Program-made: the position numbers and the translations under genes
Notes under the pieces: model-generated
What the model saw: the letters and a program-made list of their open reading frames with translations, nothing else
Databases searched by the model: none
Told to the model about the DNA's origin: nothing
DNA from: Taxillus chinensis
Lineage: Eukaryota > Streptophyta > Magnoliopsida > Santalales > Loranthaceae
NCBI GenBank assembly: GCA_023512835.1
Contig: CM042092.1
Location: 5,829,293-5,893,292 of the forward strand
Direction of reading: 5' to 3'
DNA length: 64,000 bases
Shown: positions 1-12,582 of the stretch, piece by piece
Layout: each line of letters opens with the position of its first letter
Numbering within the stretch: position 1 is the stretch's first letter

Positions 1-2084
1 AACATAGTCTAAAATAGACAATTTTTAATATAACATTGTTTAACAATCTATTAATATGAAACAAGCCTATATCAAATAACACAAATGCATAAATTTATGG
101 TCCCAAACGATAAGTTGTGCTACTCTAATAATGATCATGATGAGTAGGATACCGTTTGAACCGATTAAAGAAATGTAAAATAATAAGTTACAACACAATC
201 TATAATACAAAGTTATTAGTATAATATTATTTAATCATTTATTTTAATGCTAAACATATTATATAAATTTATGAATAAATCTAAACATATAAAAAATTGA
301 TATCGAAAATACAATAAATACTACCGTAACATATGCTGTTTATTTGAACAGGGCATGCTTTAGTTATATTTTCTCTACCTATAGCATTACTTATTGTCCC
401 ATGTGTCAAACTTTTGAGCATCTCTTTTCCCTATAAATAGGTTTGAGAGTTAAATATTAAAATATTAGTTAGCTCCAACACTTTTTTTTTTATCTCTCTA
501 CACATTTAAAGAAAATTATACTCAATCTTCGTGCAAAGTGACTATTTATTATATATGTTATATAATTTTTCTCTCTTTATATTCGTTCTTTCTCACATGT
601 ATTAATAAATAAATTTAAAATTTTATAATAAAACGATTTTTTTTAAATAATGACAAAAATAAAATATTAAAGAGTAATATTAAAGTTGAAATTATAAAAT
701 GACTCTCTACATAGAAAACTTTTATATGTGAAAAGAAAATAGATAGAATTATTGGAGCGAGAGATTTATATTATTTATCCTTATTGTAAATATGAATAAT
801 ATATTATTTCATATATCTTATTTATCCTTTTACATCTTATTCTCATTCTCCATTACTATCTATATTTTTTAAAATTATATATTTTTATTTTGTATTTACT
901 ATTTCTTCATCACTTTCATTTACTATAATCAATCAAAAGCATATATATATGTCAATAAACATATTAAAAAGTTATAAAAAAAAATATTTAGAGATGACTA
1001 AAAATCATCCAAATATAGAGATTTATTTTATAATTTTTATTGCTAAATTCTATTTTAAAGAACCTTATGTAAATTTATTTTCAACAAAACTGTAATATTC
1101 ATTATTAAATTATAGAAAAAACATCATAGAAAATTTAATAATGCTACACTTAGTAATTTGTGAAAACCATTTTCATTCGAAATGAATCTAAGACTCAAAA
1201 GAGATAGTTAGGGGTAACATGACAAATAGTGGTTATATTTTATAAACTAAAAATTAATAATAAGTACTACTACATTTTATTAAAAAAAACTCAAATGTTA
1301 TCAAAATTATTAGTACAAATGCTAACCATACATAATGAGGCAGCATTATTAGAACCCCCAACGGAATACCACATATATAAACATAATTGCATAAATATAA
1401 CAAATCCTGCACATGTATGTTGACGACCATAGAAAATGCATATGTTCGTATTTAGTTTTTAGTATGAAAGTTTAAGAAAACTTATTCAATAATAATAGAT
1501 AACACTTACATCAATTTGTACCTTTTACGGGTACGTAAACGTTGAGGGAATTACCCTTACTTAGGAGCCAAACCAGTCCTTCATGGAGGAGGCGACAGTG
1601 TAGAAGCGAGCAAAGGTTCAAGTCCAAGGAGGGGAAAAGAAAGGTCGCCGTACTGGGTAAAAAGAGGAGGAAGAAAAGAAAAGTGGTCATTTTTCAAATT
1701 GGTGTGATTTAATAAAACTTACATATTTTATTTTTACCATCAAATTACATTGTGCTTAATATCGTGGGGTGTTAATTTGTGTTTAATATTTTTTCAAATT
1801 AAGCACTGAGAGAGCGCGCGCAAAGAATAGTAGAATCTAAACACTTTTTTATGCTAGCAATTTTTACCATAAATCTAATCACTTGTCATTACAATTTTTA
1901 CACTTTTATGGAAGAATCTAATCACTTGTTATTCATTTTATGGTAACATTTTTTTAGATGAAAGGTGTTATTTTTTCCTTTAATTTTTTACATGACATGT
2001 TTCAAATGAATGGAGTTAGTCTGATCAAACAACCAACAAAAGAGTTAAATAAAGATATCAATAAGTTTTTGAGAATGGTAAAAG
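1..2084. other. A+T-rich intergenic DNA
   Basis: No reading frame here resembles a protein family. The stretch is very A+T-rich with many short poly-A/T runs. A slightly more G+C-rich island near 1540-1690 has no gene-like structure. Confidence 0.6.
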
Positions 2085-2505
2085 ATTTGTAAAAGCCTTT
2101 GTATGGAGGATGCAAATTTAACAAATTGGAGACAATTGTATGTTCAAATTATTTAAAATGTTTACACAGATAGAATAATAATTTAATGAATCAGTATCGA
2201 CTTTCCTCAAACTATTACTTCCTGAAAATGCTAAATGGCCTAAAGATTATTATGAAGAAAAAAACATTATCAAAGACTTAGGTATTAGATATGAAAAAAT
2301 TATGATTTCCTTTGAAACAACGATTATAAAGATTATTAATGTCTTCAAAAACGGTCTCTCAAATTGTGTGGTATGCTTAAAACCGAAATGATAATGGCAT
2401 ATTAAGACACCCATCGGATTTACTTGTATGAATAGAATTTGATAATCAATTTAAAGATTTCTCTTCGGATTCTTACAATATTAGACTTATAATATATTGT
2501 GATAG
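2085..2505 (+). pseudogene. CACTA (En/Spm) TNP2 transposase remnant, 5' part
   Basis: Conceptual translation, with stops and frameshifts, reads as a decayed TNP2-type transposase of CACTA DNA transposons. Visible blocks in order are LYGGCKFNKLETIVCSNYL (about 2099-2155, one frame), then LLLPENAKWPKDYYEEKN and IIKDLGIRYEKI (about 2208-2303, another frame), then ILRHPSDLL and FKDFSSDSYNIRLIIYCD near 2398-2505. These match the usual TNP2 order: 'LYPGC' block, 'LP..YYEAKK..LGL.YEKI' block, 'LRHP' block. The frame runs straight into the LTR element that interrupts it and resumes at 5302. Terminal CACTA inverted repeats were not located, so the limits of the parent transposon are unknown. The family call is from memory of the motif order. 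Confidence 0.75.
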
Positions 2506-2931
2506 TGATGAGAACTGCTCGTGACGTGCGTCACGTGCACGTGTCGTGTTGCGCAAGACATCTTCTATTGCTAGGACTCTTATTATATTTACTTTCCTTA
2601 TCGTATTAGAAGTCTTTCCTTTTTATTACTTTCCTTTATTTAATTCGTATTAGAGTATTTTGGTATTTTACTTTAGTTTCCTAATTGTATTAAGTTTCCA
2701 ATTCCTAGATAGTCGTTTGCCTATAAATAGGCCTTGTCTATGACAATTTATGTATTCAGATTATTCAGATTATTCAGATTATTGATTATTGGCAATTATA
2801 AACTCTCATATTAGAGGTTTATATTTATTTTCGGCTTTTTCAGTTAATTACTTGAATTGCTTGGGCTAGAGTTTGGGTATTCGGTTATGCTTCTCTAGAT
2901 TGTTGTTGGATCCTAATCAAGGTCCTCAACA
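2506..2931 (+). repeat. 5' LTR of the gag-protease element
   Basis: The 426-bp direct repeat begins TGATGAGAACTGC and ends GGTCCTCAACA. It contains a CCTATAAATAGG promoter-like box near 2720. It is 18 bp longer than the 3' copy because a 9-bp unit ATTCAGATT occurs two extra times near 2755-2780. Confidence 0.93.
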
Positions 2932-3046
2932 ATTTGGTGCTTTCATTGAGAGATCCTAGTTAAGATTTCTCATTGAGTTATCAATTTCATTGAGAGATCT
3001 TAATTAAGATTTCTCAATTTTATCTCGCGTTCTTCATCAGCAATGA

Positions 3047-4893
3047 CGGGAGGAGGCGGCAAGGACGAACAGGCAACGGTTCGAAGCCCTGGAGAATTCC
3101 ATGACAGAGCTTTCAACGTCATTGGTTGAGATGGTTCGATCACAAAGCAAGATGAATGAGAGTCTCAACCATCTACTTGCTAGCAAGGGCACGGAACCGA
3201 TCAGAGGAAGACGAACTCATGGAGATGATCGTAGATCACGACGATCTGCGCAAGAGGCTGATAATACATCGGGAGCGGAAGATATACCCTACCATGGCCG
3301 GCCTAGGCGTGGTGGATGTGTGGAGAAAGGTTCGATGGTTGTTGAGCGGTGGTTACAAGATAACCCAGTTAGTGGAGAGAACGTAGACGGCTATGAATTT
3401 GATGGGATGTCCAACAGAACAAATCATGGACGGAGACCAGTCTATGAACATCGAAGGGGACAGAGGCATGACGTTGATAATTCTGATGGCAATAGATGCC
3501 GTGATTGGGGTCCAAGGAAAGCAAAGATCGAGTTCCCGCACTTTAAGGGAGGCAATCCATATGAGTGGCTGGATAAAACAGCTCACTACTTCCGAGTTTT
3601 CGAGGTATCTAGAAACGACCGAGTTGTAGTGGCCTGCATGTATTTGGATGCGAAGGCCAACAGCTGGTGGCGTTGGATCAAGGCCCAGTATGAACAAGAT
3701 GGACGACGGTTGGGATGGTCAGCATTCGAGCGAGAGTTCCTAATCCAATGGGGACCCTCTCCAGTTGTCAATCATCATGGACAACTGGCCAAACTGAAGG
3801 AAGACGATAAGGTTGCTGACTATGTAGAGGAGTTTCGACGACTCTAAATTCTTGTTCGTGGTTGGTCCGAAGAGTCTTTGTTGGGTACCTTTATCGAAGG
3901 GCTAAAGCCATGGATAGCACGAGAACTGAACCTGAAGCAATCTCAACGACTAAGTGAGGCCATGAGAATGACATAAGTCTTGGAGGGGAGTTACCATAGC
4001 GAAAAGAAGCTTGCTAAGGAGGATTCCGAGGACATAAGTGTCAAAGCAGAACCTGTGGAAGACTCTCAAGTAGCAAAAGTGCCCAATGAAGGTGGATCTA
4101 ACAAGGATGACAAGAAAAGTCGAATACTTTCATATGAAGAGGTTAATGAGAGAGTTAAGAAGGGCCTCTGTTTCAAATGCGGCGAGAAGTGGGACAAGGG
4201 CCATCGATGTCGCACTGGGAAGGTGTTTTTGATTGACGATTCTGGTTCAATCAATGGAGGTGAATTGATGATGGCTGAAGTTGAATAAGATACTTGTGAC
4301 GCTGAGTTATCTCTTGATGCCATGACAGGGGGATCAAAACCAGCTACTATGAGGCTCATGGCGTGGATTGGAACTCATGAAGTTTCGTTGCTTGTAGATT
4401 CTGGTTCTACCCACAATTTCATCAACACTGATATCATAAAGAAGGTTGGACTACAAGTTTCTACCCTACAACCTTTTGTTGTACGAGTGGCTAGTGGAGA
4501 AAAATTACAATGTGCAGAGGTAGTATGGGATGTGAAGCTCAATGCCCAAGGAGTCAGGATCACTGCTGACCTGCATGTGGTACCAATGGTGGGAGTTGAT
4601 GTGGTTCTGGGTTCTGCTTGGTTAAAAAGTATTAGCAAGGTCGTTACTGATTATTGAGCCATGACAATGGATTTCAAGCTAGATGGAAGAAAAAGAACTT
4701 GGGCAGTTTTACCGCTTAAGGAGGAACACCAGTGCGATGCTAAAAAAGGCAAGCAGCCTTGTGGCGCTCAGTGTTTCGTGATGGTAGTTGATGGAGATTG
4801 GCGTGAAGCTTCTTGGAGTAACTTTTTCAAGTTAGGTGAGCATGATCCAAAACTTTCCCTTGAGGACAAGGGTGTCTTTGAAGGGAGGGGGAA
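3047..4893 (+). pseudogene. gag-pr reading frame with four in-frame stops
   Basis: One frame stays open from about 3047 into the 3' LTR (to 4912) except for four nonsense codons: TAA 3845, TAA 3974, TAA 4286 and TGA 4655. I saw no frameshift within it. Domains in order are a charged N-terminal region, a Retrotrans_gag domain (FPHFKGGNPYEWLDKTAHYF through the block near 3530-3845), a Cys/His knuckle-like motif CFKCGEKWDKGHRC near 4170-4212, and a retropepsin-like domain with the catalytic-type motif LLVDSGSTHNFI near 4387-4422. An ATG at 3043 is in a different frame, so the start may carry a one-base shift, or translation began elsewhere. It is dead as it stands. Gag would package element RNA and the protease would mature the polyprotein. 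Confidence 0.88.
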
Positions 4894-5301
4894 TGATGAG
4901 AACTGCTCGTGACGTGCGTTACGTGCACGTGTCGTGTTGCGCAAGACATCTACTATTGCTAGGACCCTTATTATATTTACTTTCCTTATCGTATTAGAAG
5001 TCTTTCCTTTTTATTACTTTCCTTTATTTAATTCGTATTAGAGTATTTTGATATTTTACTTTAGTTTCCTAATTGTATTAAGTTTCCAATTCCTAGATAG
5101 TCGTTTGCCTATAAATAGGCCTTGTCTATGACAATTTATGTATTCAGATTATTGATTATTGGCAATTATAAACTCTCATATTAGAGGTTTATACTTATTT
5201 TCGGCTTTTTCAGTTAATTACTTGAATTGCTTGGGCTAGAGTTTGGGTATTCGGTTATCCTTCTCTAGATTGTTGTTGGATCCTAATCAAGGTCCTCAAC
5301 A
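4894..5301 (+). repeat. 3' LTR of the gag-protease element
   Basis: The 408-bp copy matches the 5' LTR except for about six substitutions (by eye) and the missing 18 bp. It is preceded directly by the polypurine tract AAGGGAGGGGGA. Confidence 0.93.
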
Positions 5302-5690
5302 GATAGCTTTAAACCTTTCATAAATATGAGCCATAGTTATAGTATTTATCGTGTAATCCTTATTTCATATAATCTCGTTCATTGGATATGTATGAAACAA
5401 CAATCATTAATGATGTTATTCAGATATGTATGAAACAATCATTAATGATATTATTCGTACTTATTCCTAGCTCCAACTCCCCTTCAATACGTATAGATTT
5501 ATTTCTATAACCTTTGATGAAGAAATTAAAGGAATTATGAGACATTGGTACAAAGAGACCTATAATGCTTTCACTAGCCAATTATTTTAATTGCATGTGG
5601 CATTAATATGGACAATTAATAATTTTTCGGAATATGGTGATTTGTTGACATATAGAGTCATTCACTTTCCTGTAAGTGTCTTAATTCCAT
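5302..5690 (+). pseudogene. CACTA TNP2 transposase remnant, 3' part
   Basis: This continues the transposase frame broken by the LTR element. Directly after the second GATAG the translation reads FKPFINMSHSYSIYRVILI and SYNLVHWICMK, the expected TNP2 block (F-N-P-F-x-x-M-S...Y-N-L-P-P-W-x-C-M-K). Further on are weak matches to the next block (YKETYNAFTSQLF, LHVALIWTINNFSEYGDL near 5555-5645). Stops and frameshifts make it non-functional. Homology is no longer visible beyond about 5690. Confidence 0.72.
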
Positions 5691-6833
5691 TATATTAATG
5701 TTAACTTCTCCAACAAGTAACTTATTTCCTAAATTTCCTAAACACACTATACCTCCGTTTACTTATTCACAAAGTAACCCTTTTAAGCTAAGGGAAGTAC
5801 CAAAAAGTTATTTACTAATTAAATCTCATTTTCCCTTTAATCATAAACAACGTTAAATCCCAAAATAGATTAATTCAATAATTAAACCTTCAAGTCGCCA
5901 TTATATATTATTATAATGCATTTGGGTTGTCTAAACTCTAAATAATGGCCAATTATAATAAAAACTATCGTATTTTTAGTTACATCGTTAAAATGACTTC
6001 TTCAACCTCAAACACAAGCTATTTACCTAAATTACAGGCTATCTCCTTGATAAGCCCATTTTATATAGAATATTTGTGTAATAACCTGTGTTTGGGGTTT
6101 TGGGAATTTGACATGAGATGGAATGAGTATTGTTATGATAAGTTGGTGGGGATGGCACCTATGTTAAGGTCTCTTTTTAGGTATTATCACTAACCATTTG
6201 CCCCTTCAGGTGTAAACATGAGGATTCACTAATCAGTTTTTTCGGGTTGGAAATATGAGACATGACAATTTGCATGTACTCATCCCCTATTTTTGGTGTT
6301 TTTTCTTAGTGTTTTGTGTGTTTTAATTATGTTTATGTGTGATTTCAAGTTCCTTTAGTATTTTGTAGGGTTTTGTGATGTTTTGTTGCATTATGTAGGA
6401 AATTGGAGCAAAATGAAGAATTACGGAACAAACCGAAGCAAAAACAGAGCATTGCGATGAAATTAGGCTCCATTAGGGAAGTGCAAGAGCTGTGACTGTA
6501 GGCGACCAATGTAGATTCTTGTTTCTTTTTTCCGGTTTTTGTGGTTGGCTATATATAAGACCTATTAACAAAAGTTTAACAAAATTATAGACGATATACA
6601 TATTTTGAGTATAATTTGCAATTAATATTATTTCATATAAATAAATTTATAAAAATAATTAGTTATTATACTATTAATGCTCTTAGCAGCATGTTTTTTC
6701 AAATACTTTGAAACAATAAATCATATTAGTAATTAATATTAAAAGTAAAGGACTACTGAATTAGTAATTATTATTAAATTAAAAATAAAATAATATTTAA
6801 AAATTATAAATTAGAATAATACTTCTATATTCA

Positions 6834-6834
6834 A

Positions 6835-6886
<52 letters not shown>
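6834..6886. repeat. Compound (TC)n-(TA)n microsatellite
   Basis: An uninterrupted TC-dinucleotide run passes directly into a TA-dinucleotide run. It is a simple-sequence repeat likely to vary in length between individuals. Confidence 0.95.
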
Positions 6887-8769
6887 ATGGTAGAATTTAA
6901 ATATATATTTACTATTATAATAATATAATATGAATAATATTCATCTAAATTAATTTTCAAATTTGTAATTAAAATAATATAAGGGTATTTGAGAGATTAG
7001 AAGGGTCGAAAAACCTTAAGGGATAATAGTAAAATTCTTTTTCCATAGCTCTAAGCAAGATCATTAAAATCAAGAGTTTATTTAAAATTGTTTGCACTAG
7101 ATAAAATTAAAATTTTATCAAGTTTAATATATAAAAATATAATACATAATAAATTATATAAAATCAAGTTAATAATAAATTAAATTCGGAGTTAATTTTT
7201 TAAACTTATCTAATGAAGTTGTAAAATTATAAAAACGCGATGGTAAAATCGATTTTTTTTTTCAATTTCATAAGATTCCGATTTTGCTTTTAATTTTACT
7301 TACAGTGTCTATGTGGAATTGTAAAATTATATGATTTATGCGTTAAATGGAAGTTTTGACAATATACTTTTTAGTGCTCGACACAAAACTAGGTTTGAAA
7401 TCATCGACAACATCAAAATTTTTATCATAGGTTGAAAGAATAGTCACATTCAAACGTTTAAACTTTGAGCTAAATCATAAACTTTTCAAAAAATAAGAAA
7501 TGGCCCAATTAACAAGCTTATGACAAAAGTACTTTCTCATGTATTATTCAACATTATATTGAACTTTTACAAACAACCTATGATGTCAATAATTTTCTAT
7601 TATATGATATGTTTGATTGTTTGTTTTCAAAGTAAAATTTTATTTTAAAAAATAGAATTTGACCCATAAATCATGTTTGATATATCTATTTTTTAAATAA
7701 ATTTATACTTTATTTAAATTAGAATTTTAAAATATTTTTCAGATACTTTATTTGACCCATAAATGTGTTATCAAATTTATTGATTTTCTTTTTCAAAAAA
7801 CTTTTTATGAGACTTAATTTTTAAAAATTATATATATTTTAAATAAATTTTCTCTAATATCAAATAAAATTTATTTTTTATATTTTAAATTTAAATTTCG
7901 ACTCAAATAAAATAAAAAAATAATAAATTTAAAATACTAAATTAAAAAACATATATGAAACACCTTGCTGCCTTAGCATAATAAGTGCCAAGTAAGATTT
8001 ATTGGTTTCATATTGGAGTCCACAATGACGCAACACCATGCTACTACTAAAGGCTTTAACAGTGTGATATGATATATGCTAATATTTCTTTTAAAAAAGG
8101 GTGTAAACCGACTCAACACCATGCTACTACTAAAGAGAAAAACAAATGAGCTATTAGTTTAAAGTCCATACAAGCCGGCATTTGATCGGTGTCATTTCTT
8201 AATCACGAGGGAGACGTTATTATTATTTTTTTAAAATGAGCTATAAATTTAGTGTCAACTCTCACTAAAAGGGGGACGACTATTTGTTAAATTTTAATTG
8301 TTTATTACCTGTAATATTTCTTTGGTAAATAGATGGACTGTCAATTATTTCATCCGCGGTAGCGTGTCACGAATGGGTACTACACGAGCCAATATCATAG
8401 GATAGGCCCATTTTTGTCCTTGTCTGCCACAGCGAGTGAAAGAGTGTTTTACAGGTATGCCTACTAGCTGCCTAACCTTATAGCCAGTACCTCGTAGGCA
8501 GGCCCTAGTGTAGCATAAAGGGCAGGCCAACACCATTAGGGGGAAGGCTATATATATACACACATATATATATAATTAATGTTTAATGTAATTTTAAAAG
8601 TATCATGGAGAGATAATACTTGCCATTTGGACACTTAATTTTATTTTTAATAGTTCAAATTGAATATTTTTTAATATTAAAAACTGTAGCATTTTAGTAT
8701 ATCAAAATTACTACGCCAAAATAAAAAACTAATTCAAATCATTAAAGATAAATATAAATTAGTTAATGT

Positions 8770-9490
8770 GAGTAGGGGTGCTACGGGGTGGAGTCTACTT
8801 ATTACCGTACTCCGCTCCCGTTTAGGTGGATAGTAAAATTTTAAAATCATACCATGCCCCATGTGTAGGCGGGATAGGGTTAGCGGGAGAGGCTTCATCC
8901 GCCCACTTCTCGCTATCGGCTTTTATTAATTTATCTGAAGACAACCTTGTCTTTTAGAGGCTCCACGAAGCAGTTGATAGGGATAATTTGGGTCCTATTA
9001 GGGGCAGAATCAACCTATTATTGCCTCCCGTCCCCGCTTAGACGGTAGATCAAATTTTAAAATTGTATTTTGTTCTATATGTAGGCAGGATAGGATATAC
9101 CGTTCTTTAATGTGTCTGTGAATAAGATTCCATCCGCCCGCATCTTGTTATTGTTTTTTATTGGATCTGTCTATATTAATAATTTTGGTTTAAATCAAAT
9201 TTTTATATCATTTTTAACAAAAAAATTATAAAAAATAATTTAATTTTACAATAATAAATATCATTCAAAAATATTAAAAATTATAAATAATAGTTAAATA
9301 ATAATATTTAAAATATTATAAAATTATAAATAAAAATTATTAAAATTAGGCGGAATGTGATACCTCATTACTTATTACTGCTTTTCGTTCCCACCTGAGT
9401 GCAATATCAAGTTTAAAAATCATACTCTACTCTTGTCTGGAGAGAGGAATTCATCCCGTATGGCAGGAACGGAACGGATAGTAAACGGGT
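8770..9490. repeat. Degenerate repeats with 'gcccgc/cccgcc' motifs
   Basis: Three diverged blocks (about 8770-8940, 8975-9170 and 9350-9485) share the order tattac(c/t)..., a G/C-rich 'ctcccgtccccgctta' type segment, 'aaattttaaaatcatac', then 'gtaggcgggatagg' and 'catccgccc'. This resembles dispersed non-autonomous DNA-transposon sequence, but no clear ends or target duplications were found. Confidence 0.4.
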
Positions 9491-12151
9491 TGCAAATATT
9501 CGACCCATAATTAGGGGAATACTTTTGATTTTGAAATAAGGATAAAAAAAAAAAAGTTGAAGCCTTTTTTCCCGGAAGTCCAAGTCCCATGTGAAGGTTC
9601 GTGCACCTAAACAGATATCATCAATTGCATGCCCGGGGATCATCATTTGATTTTCCACTTTGTCTCTTCCCCACCTATCACACAGCCACACTCCCCCAAT
9701 ACTTATTTTTGTTTTGCATTGAACGTTTTTTTAATCCGAGGATGTAGATAACTAAATTAGCCTTTACGTAGAGTGCTGCTACTGTAATTATTTATTATAA
9801 TATAGCTTTTAATTAATATTGTTTTAGTTAAAAATTAGATAGATAATTGATTTTTACCAATTTATTTTAAATGTTTTGTTATTTAACATAACTTATTTCT
9901 TACTCGATCTATCCAAAAATTTTCTTGCACTTTTTCCATTATGCTTCTAAAGTTTGGAAGATAGCTATTATTTAATTTACTGGTCCAATACCCCTTGAAA
10001 CCAAACACTCAAAACAAACATCCGTCCTTCATTTAGTTTGTAGCAAACTTTGCCCTACAATTTTGCTTTGAAGGATGGTACGAATTTATTAAATAGGAAT
10101 AAATTAAAGTGGAGAAAATTAAACTTTTAACACTCAAAGTTATAAAAAAAAAACCGGGACAAAATGAAAGGTGATATTTTCAAACATGGGCTAAGAAATG
10201 TCACGCCCCAGCTAAAAAGATACGTTAGAGTAATAATATTGTCTAATACGATATGAACAACTATATAATTTCAAACATGAGGTAAGAAATTTATATTTTC
10301 AACATATGTTCTGGCGCTGATAATTTTGAAGTAGTTAAGTAACTTAATGGTAATGAAACTTCTATCAGAATTAATGATTTTTATTTTTTTAAATTTTTGA
10401 TCTGGTCGCATTCAGGATGATTAGTCGAATTCGAAGTGCTAAAATGTGCTTCATCATCTTTGCTTCCCCTTCAAGCCTTACTAGTTGCTATAGATAACAT
10501 TTTAAAATTACAAACTAATTAATATCACATGCATCCGAAAAATTCTTATCGTGAGAATTTTAATTTAAATTATTAAATATTAAAATTAATGATTTATATT
10601 AAATTTTTATTTATTTGTAATTCTTTGAAAGTAACTAATAGTAGCATAATTTGTTAAATGAAAATTTAATTTAAACCGTTAGTTATAATTCAAATTAATT
10701 TGAATTGTGTGAATGTGCATTACAGCTAAATACTATATTTAAATTTTCAATTCAAACAGTTGAATGGAAAATGCAACGATCTATATTTAAATTTTCAATT
10801 CATGCATTTACAGTGTATCATAACTATATATATATATATTAATAAATAATCATTTTAAATTAATCAGTTTAATTTTTAAATGAATATTTTAAAATTTAAT
10901 TTAATTATTTATTCACCACATTATTATTATTATTATTATTATATTAAATAAAAATTTAATATGAAATATTAATCTCAAATTAAGTTGTCAAAAATGAAAC
11001 TGTCAGCTTTACGAGTTAATATTTGCTTTTATATATATCACATCATTTCAAAGTAAACACCGCAAATCACATCGTTGGCAGGCGCACGCGAGCATCTAAA
11101 AGCATGAAAAGAAAGCAGCGGGGGCGGCCCTCATCGCCATGTGTCTTAACTAAATATCACATCGGTCACTCCTGCTGCCGGGCCCCCATAACCTTCCTAA
11201 GATCGCGTACAGAGTCGCTGGCCCTAAATATTTGGGTATCATTTGTTTTAAAAATAAAAATAATTTGTTTTAAAAACAAATAAGAATCCGTGTAGTTTAT
11301 GTCCAATACAAGGTACCACGTGGAGTAAATTCCTCTGGGATGGCAAATGACATAAAAGAAAAGAAAAAATCTTAAAAGTAAAGTTGAAATTATTTGGTTA
11401 CCAACAATAAAAAACAATATTCATCTTGGTAAAATTTTTGTGCTTTTGACTTGGTAAACTTGGAAAGGGATTCTCCACTGCAATTTGGAAAGGGATTACA
11501 CATGTGGAGGAAAAATATTAAAGTGAATAAAAGTATAATGAGCCAAATTGCAAAATGAGTCATTGGATCCTATTTGTACTTGTATTTATTATAGTCTTTT
11601 CCCGTTCATATATATATATATATAATTTTACTAAAATGATGATCCAATGTCAAATTTTTTAATAATAAAAATTTTAATTTAAACCATTGAATGTTATAAT
11701 TAACTTTCATTTAACTATAGCTTTAATATAATAATTCACTCTAGTGTGGCTATAATTAAATGTAAGTCTTATATAACTGATAAATACTGATCTAACAGCC
11801 CAAATTAAAAATTCTAATAATAAGAACTTGTCTCACATTTTTAACGTAACATGATTCATATTTATTTATAAAAAATTTAGTTATGTTTTTTGTAAAAGAC
11901 TTGAGTTCCCCTTCAATAATATGTTCTTACTTTTATGACAGTATAAGAGTCACCTCACATGCAAAAATGATACACAAATCAACTTCAAATGCAGCAAATA
12001 GAAATGATTTTTGAGGACATCTATATTGCATTCTCTAAAATTTCATACTTTTCTAAAATATAGATATAAAATTTAAGAAAAACTCTAAAACATACTCACA
12101 TTCGGATTCCCAAAATCATGTTTGGAGATAGGGAATGAATATGGATTTTAA

Positions 12152-12494
12152 TAGCATCTTCAAGCAGACTCCTTAATTTTTACTCCCTATTCGATGCAAA
12201 AGTTATTTTAGCTAGCTATTTTCAATGATGTATTCCAATCATATTCTCTATTTTAGCTAATTATATAATTTTTTAAACAATTAATTTTTTTATGTAACTA
12301 ATTAATGTTTTATTGTATTAAAATATTAATAAAATTAATTTAGGGAGTGTCTATGCCTACTTATATATAGGGAGCACTTTAGGGAATTGCCTAATTTAGG
12401 GAGTATTTATGGAGATGATTGGAACAACAGAAGTATATAATTAGCTCCTTATATTAGAGTAGAGAGTCATATAGGGAGATAAATGAAGATGCTC
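12152..12494. mobile_element. MITE-like TIR element (family member 1)
   Basis: This 343-bp A+T-rich element has imperfect terminal inverted repeats. The left end is TAGCATCTTCAAGCAGACTC and the right end, read inward, is GAGCATCTTCATTTATCTCC. TAA flanks both sides (12149-12151 and 12495-12497). It carries no coding cargo. The ends match the two larger elements at 13064 and 15853. The 3-bp TAA duplication fits PIF/Harbinger-type transposition, which is an inference from the duplication only. Confidence 0.72.
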
Positions 12495-12582
12495 TAAACA
12501 TGCTTACATCTGGATCCCTAAACATGCTTACATATGGATTCCTAAATTATGCTTACATCTGGATTCCTAAACATGCTTAAAA
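12495..12582. repeat. Short minisatellite, about 24-bp unit
   Basis: About three and a half copies of a unit close to AAACATGCTTACATCTGGAT plus TCCT stand in tandem directly right of the first TIR element. A related unit is seen left of that element near 12085-12118, which suggests the element landed inside an older array. Confidence 0.7.

Larger units (their letters stand above)
2506..5301 (+). mobile_element. Gag-protease-only Ty3/gypsy-type LTR retrotransposon
   Basis: Complete insertion of 2,796 bp bounded by TG...CA termini. A perfect 5-bp target duplication, GATAG, lies at 2501-2505 and 5302-5306. Two LTRs (426 and 408 bp) flank a 1,962-bp interior. A purine-rich tract (about 4881-4893) abuts the 3' LTR, and a TGG-starting sequence lies 3 bp after the 5' LTR at 2935, in the primer-binding-site position. 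It does not match the initiator-Met tRNA complement. The interior encodes Gag, a Cys/His knuckle and an aspartic protease, then goes directly to the polypurine tract. Reverse transcriptase, RNase H and integrase are absent. Because both ends and the target duplication are intact, the shortened structure probably moved in trans. It is inserted in the TNP2 remnant. Confidence 0.93.
5691..12148. other. Long A+T-rich gene-free stretch
   Basis: I see no supportable gene in this 6.4 kb. It holds a TC/TA microsatellite (6834-6886), a 22-bp direct repeat (CAACACCATGCTACTACTAA plus AG) at 8031 and 8114, degenerate G+C-rich repeats near 8770-9490, and a (TTA)n tract near 10922-10943. A stretch near 6280-6480 looks like a dispersed, possibly LTR-derived repeat, but I cannot classify it. 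Open frames here are short and carry no recognisable motifs. Confidence 0.55.

Noticed and set aside
1540..1690. Possible tRNA T-arm (GGTTCAAGTCC near 1613)
   Set aside because: The stem does not pair and no D-arm or anticodon arm is found upstream.
3353..3697. Minus-strand open frame of 114 codons
   Set aside because: It is a shadow of the gag frame on the opposite strand.
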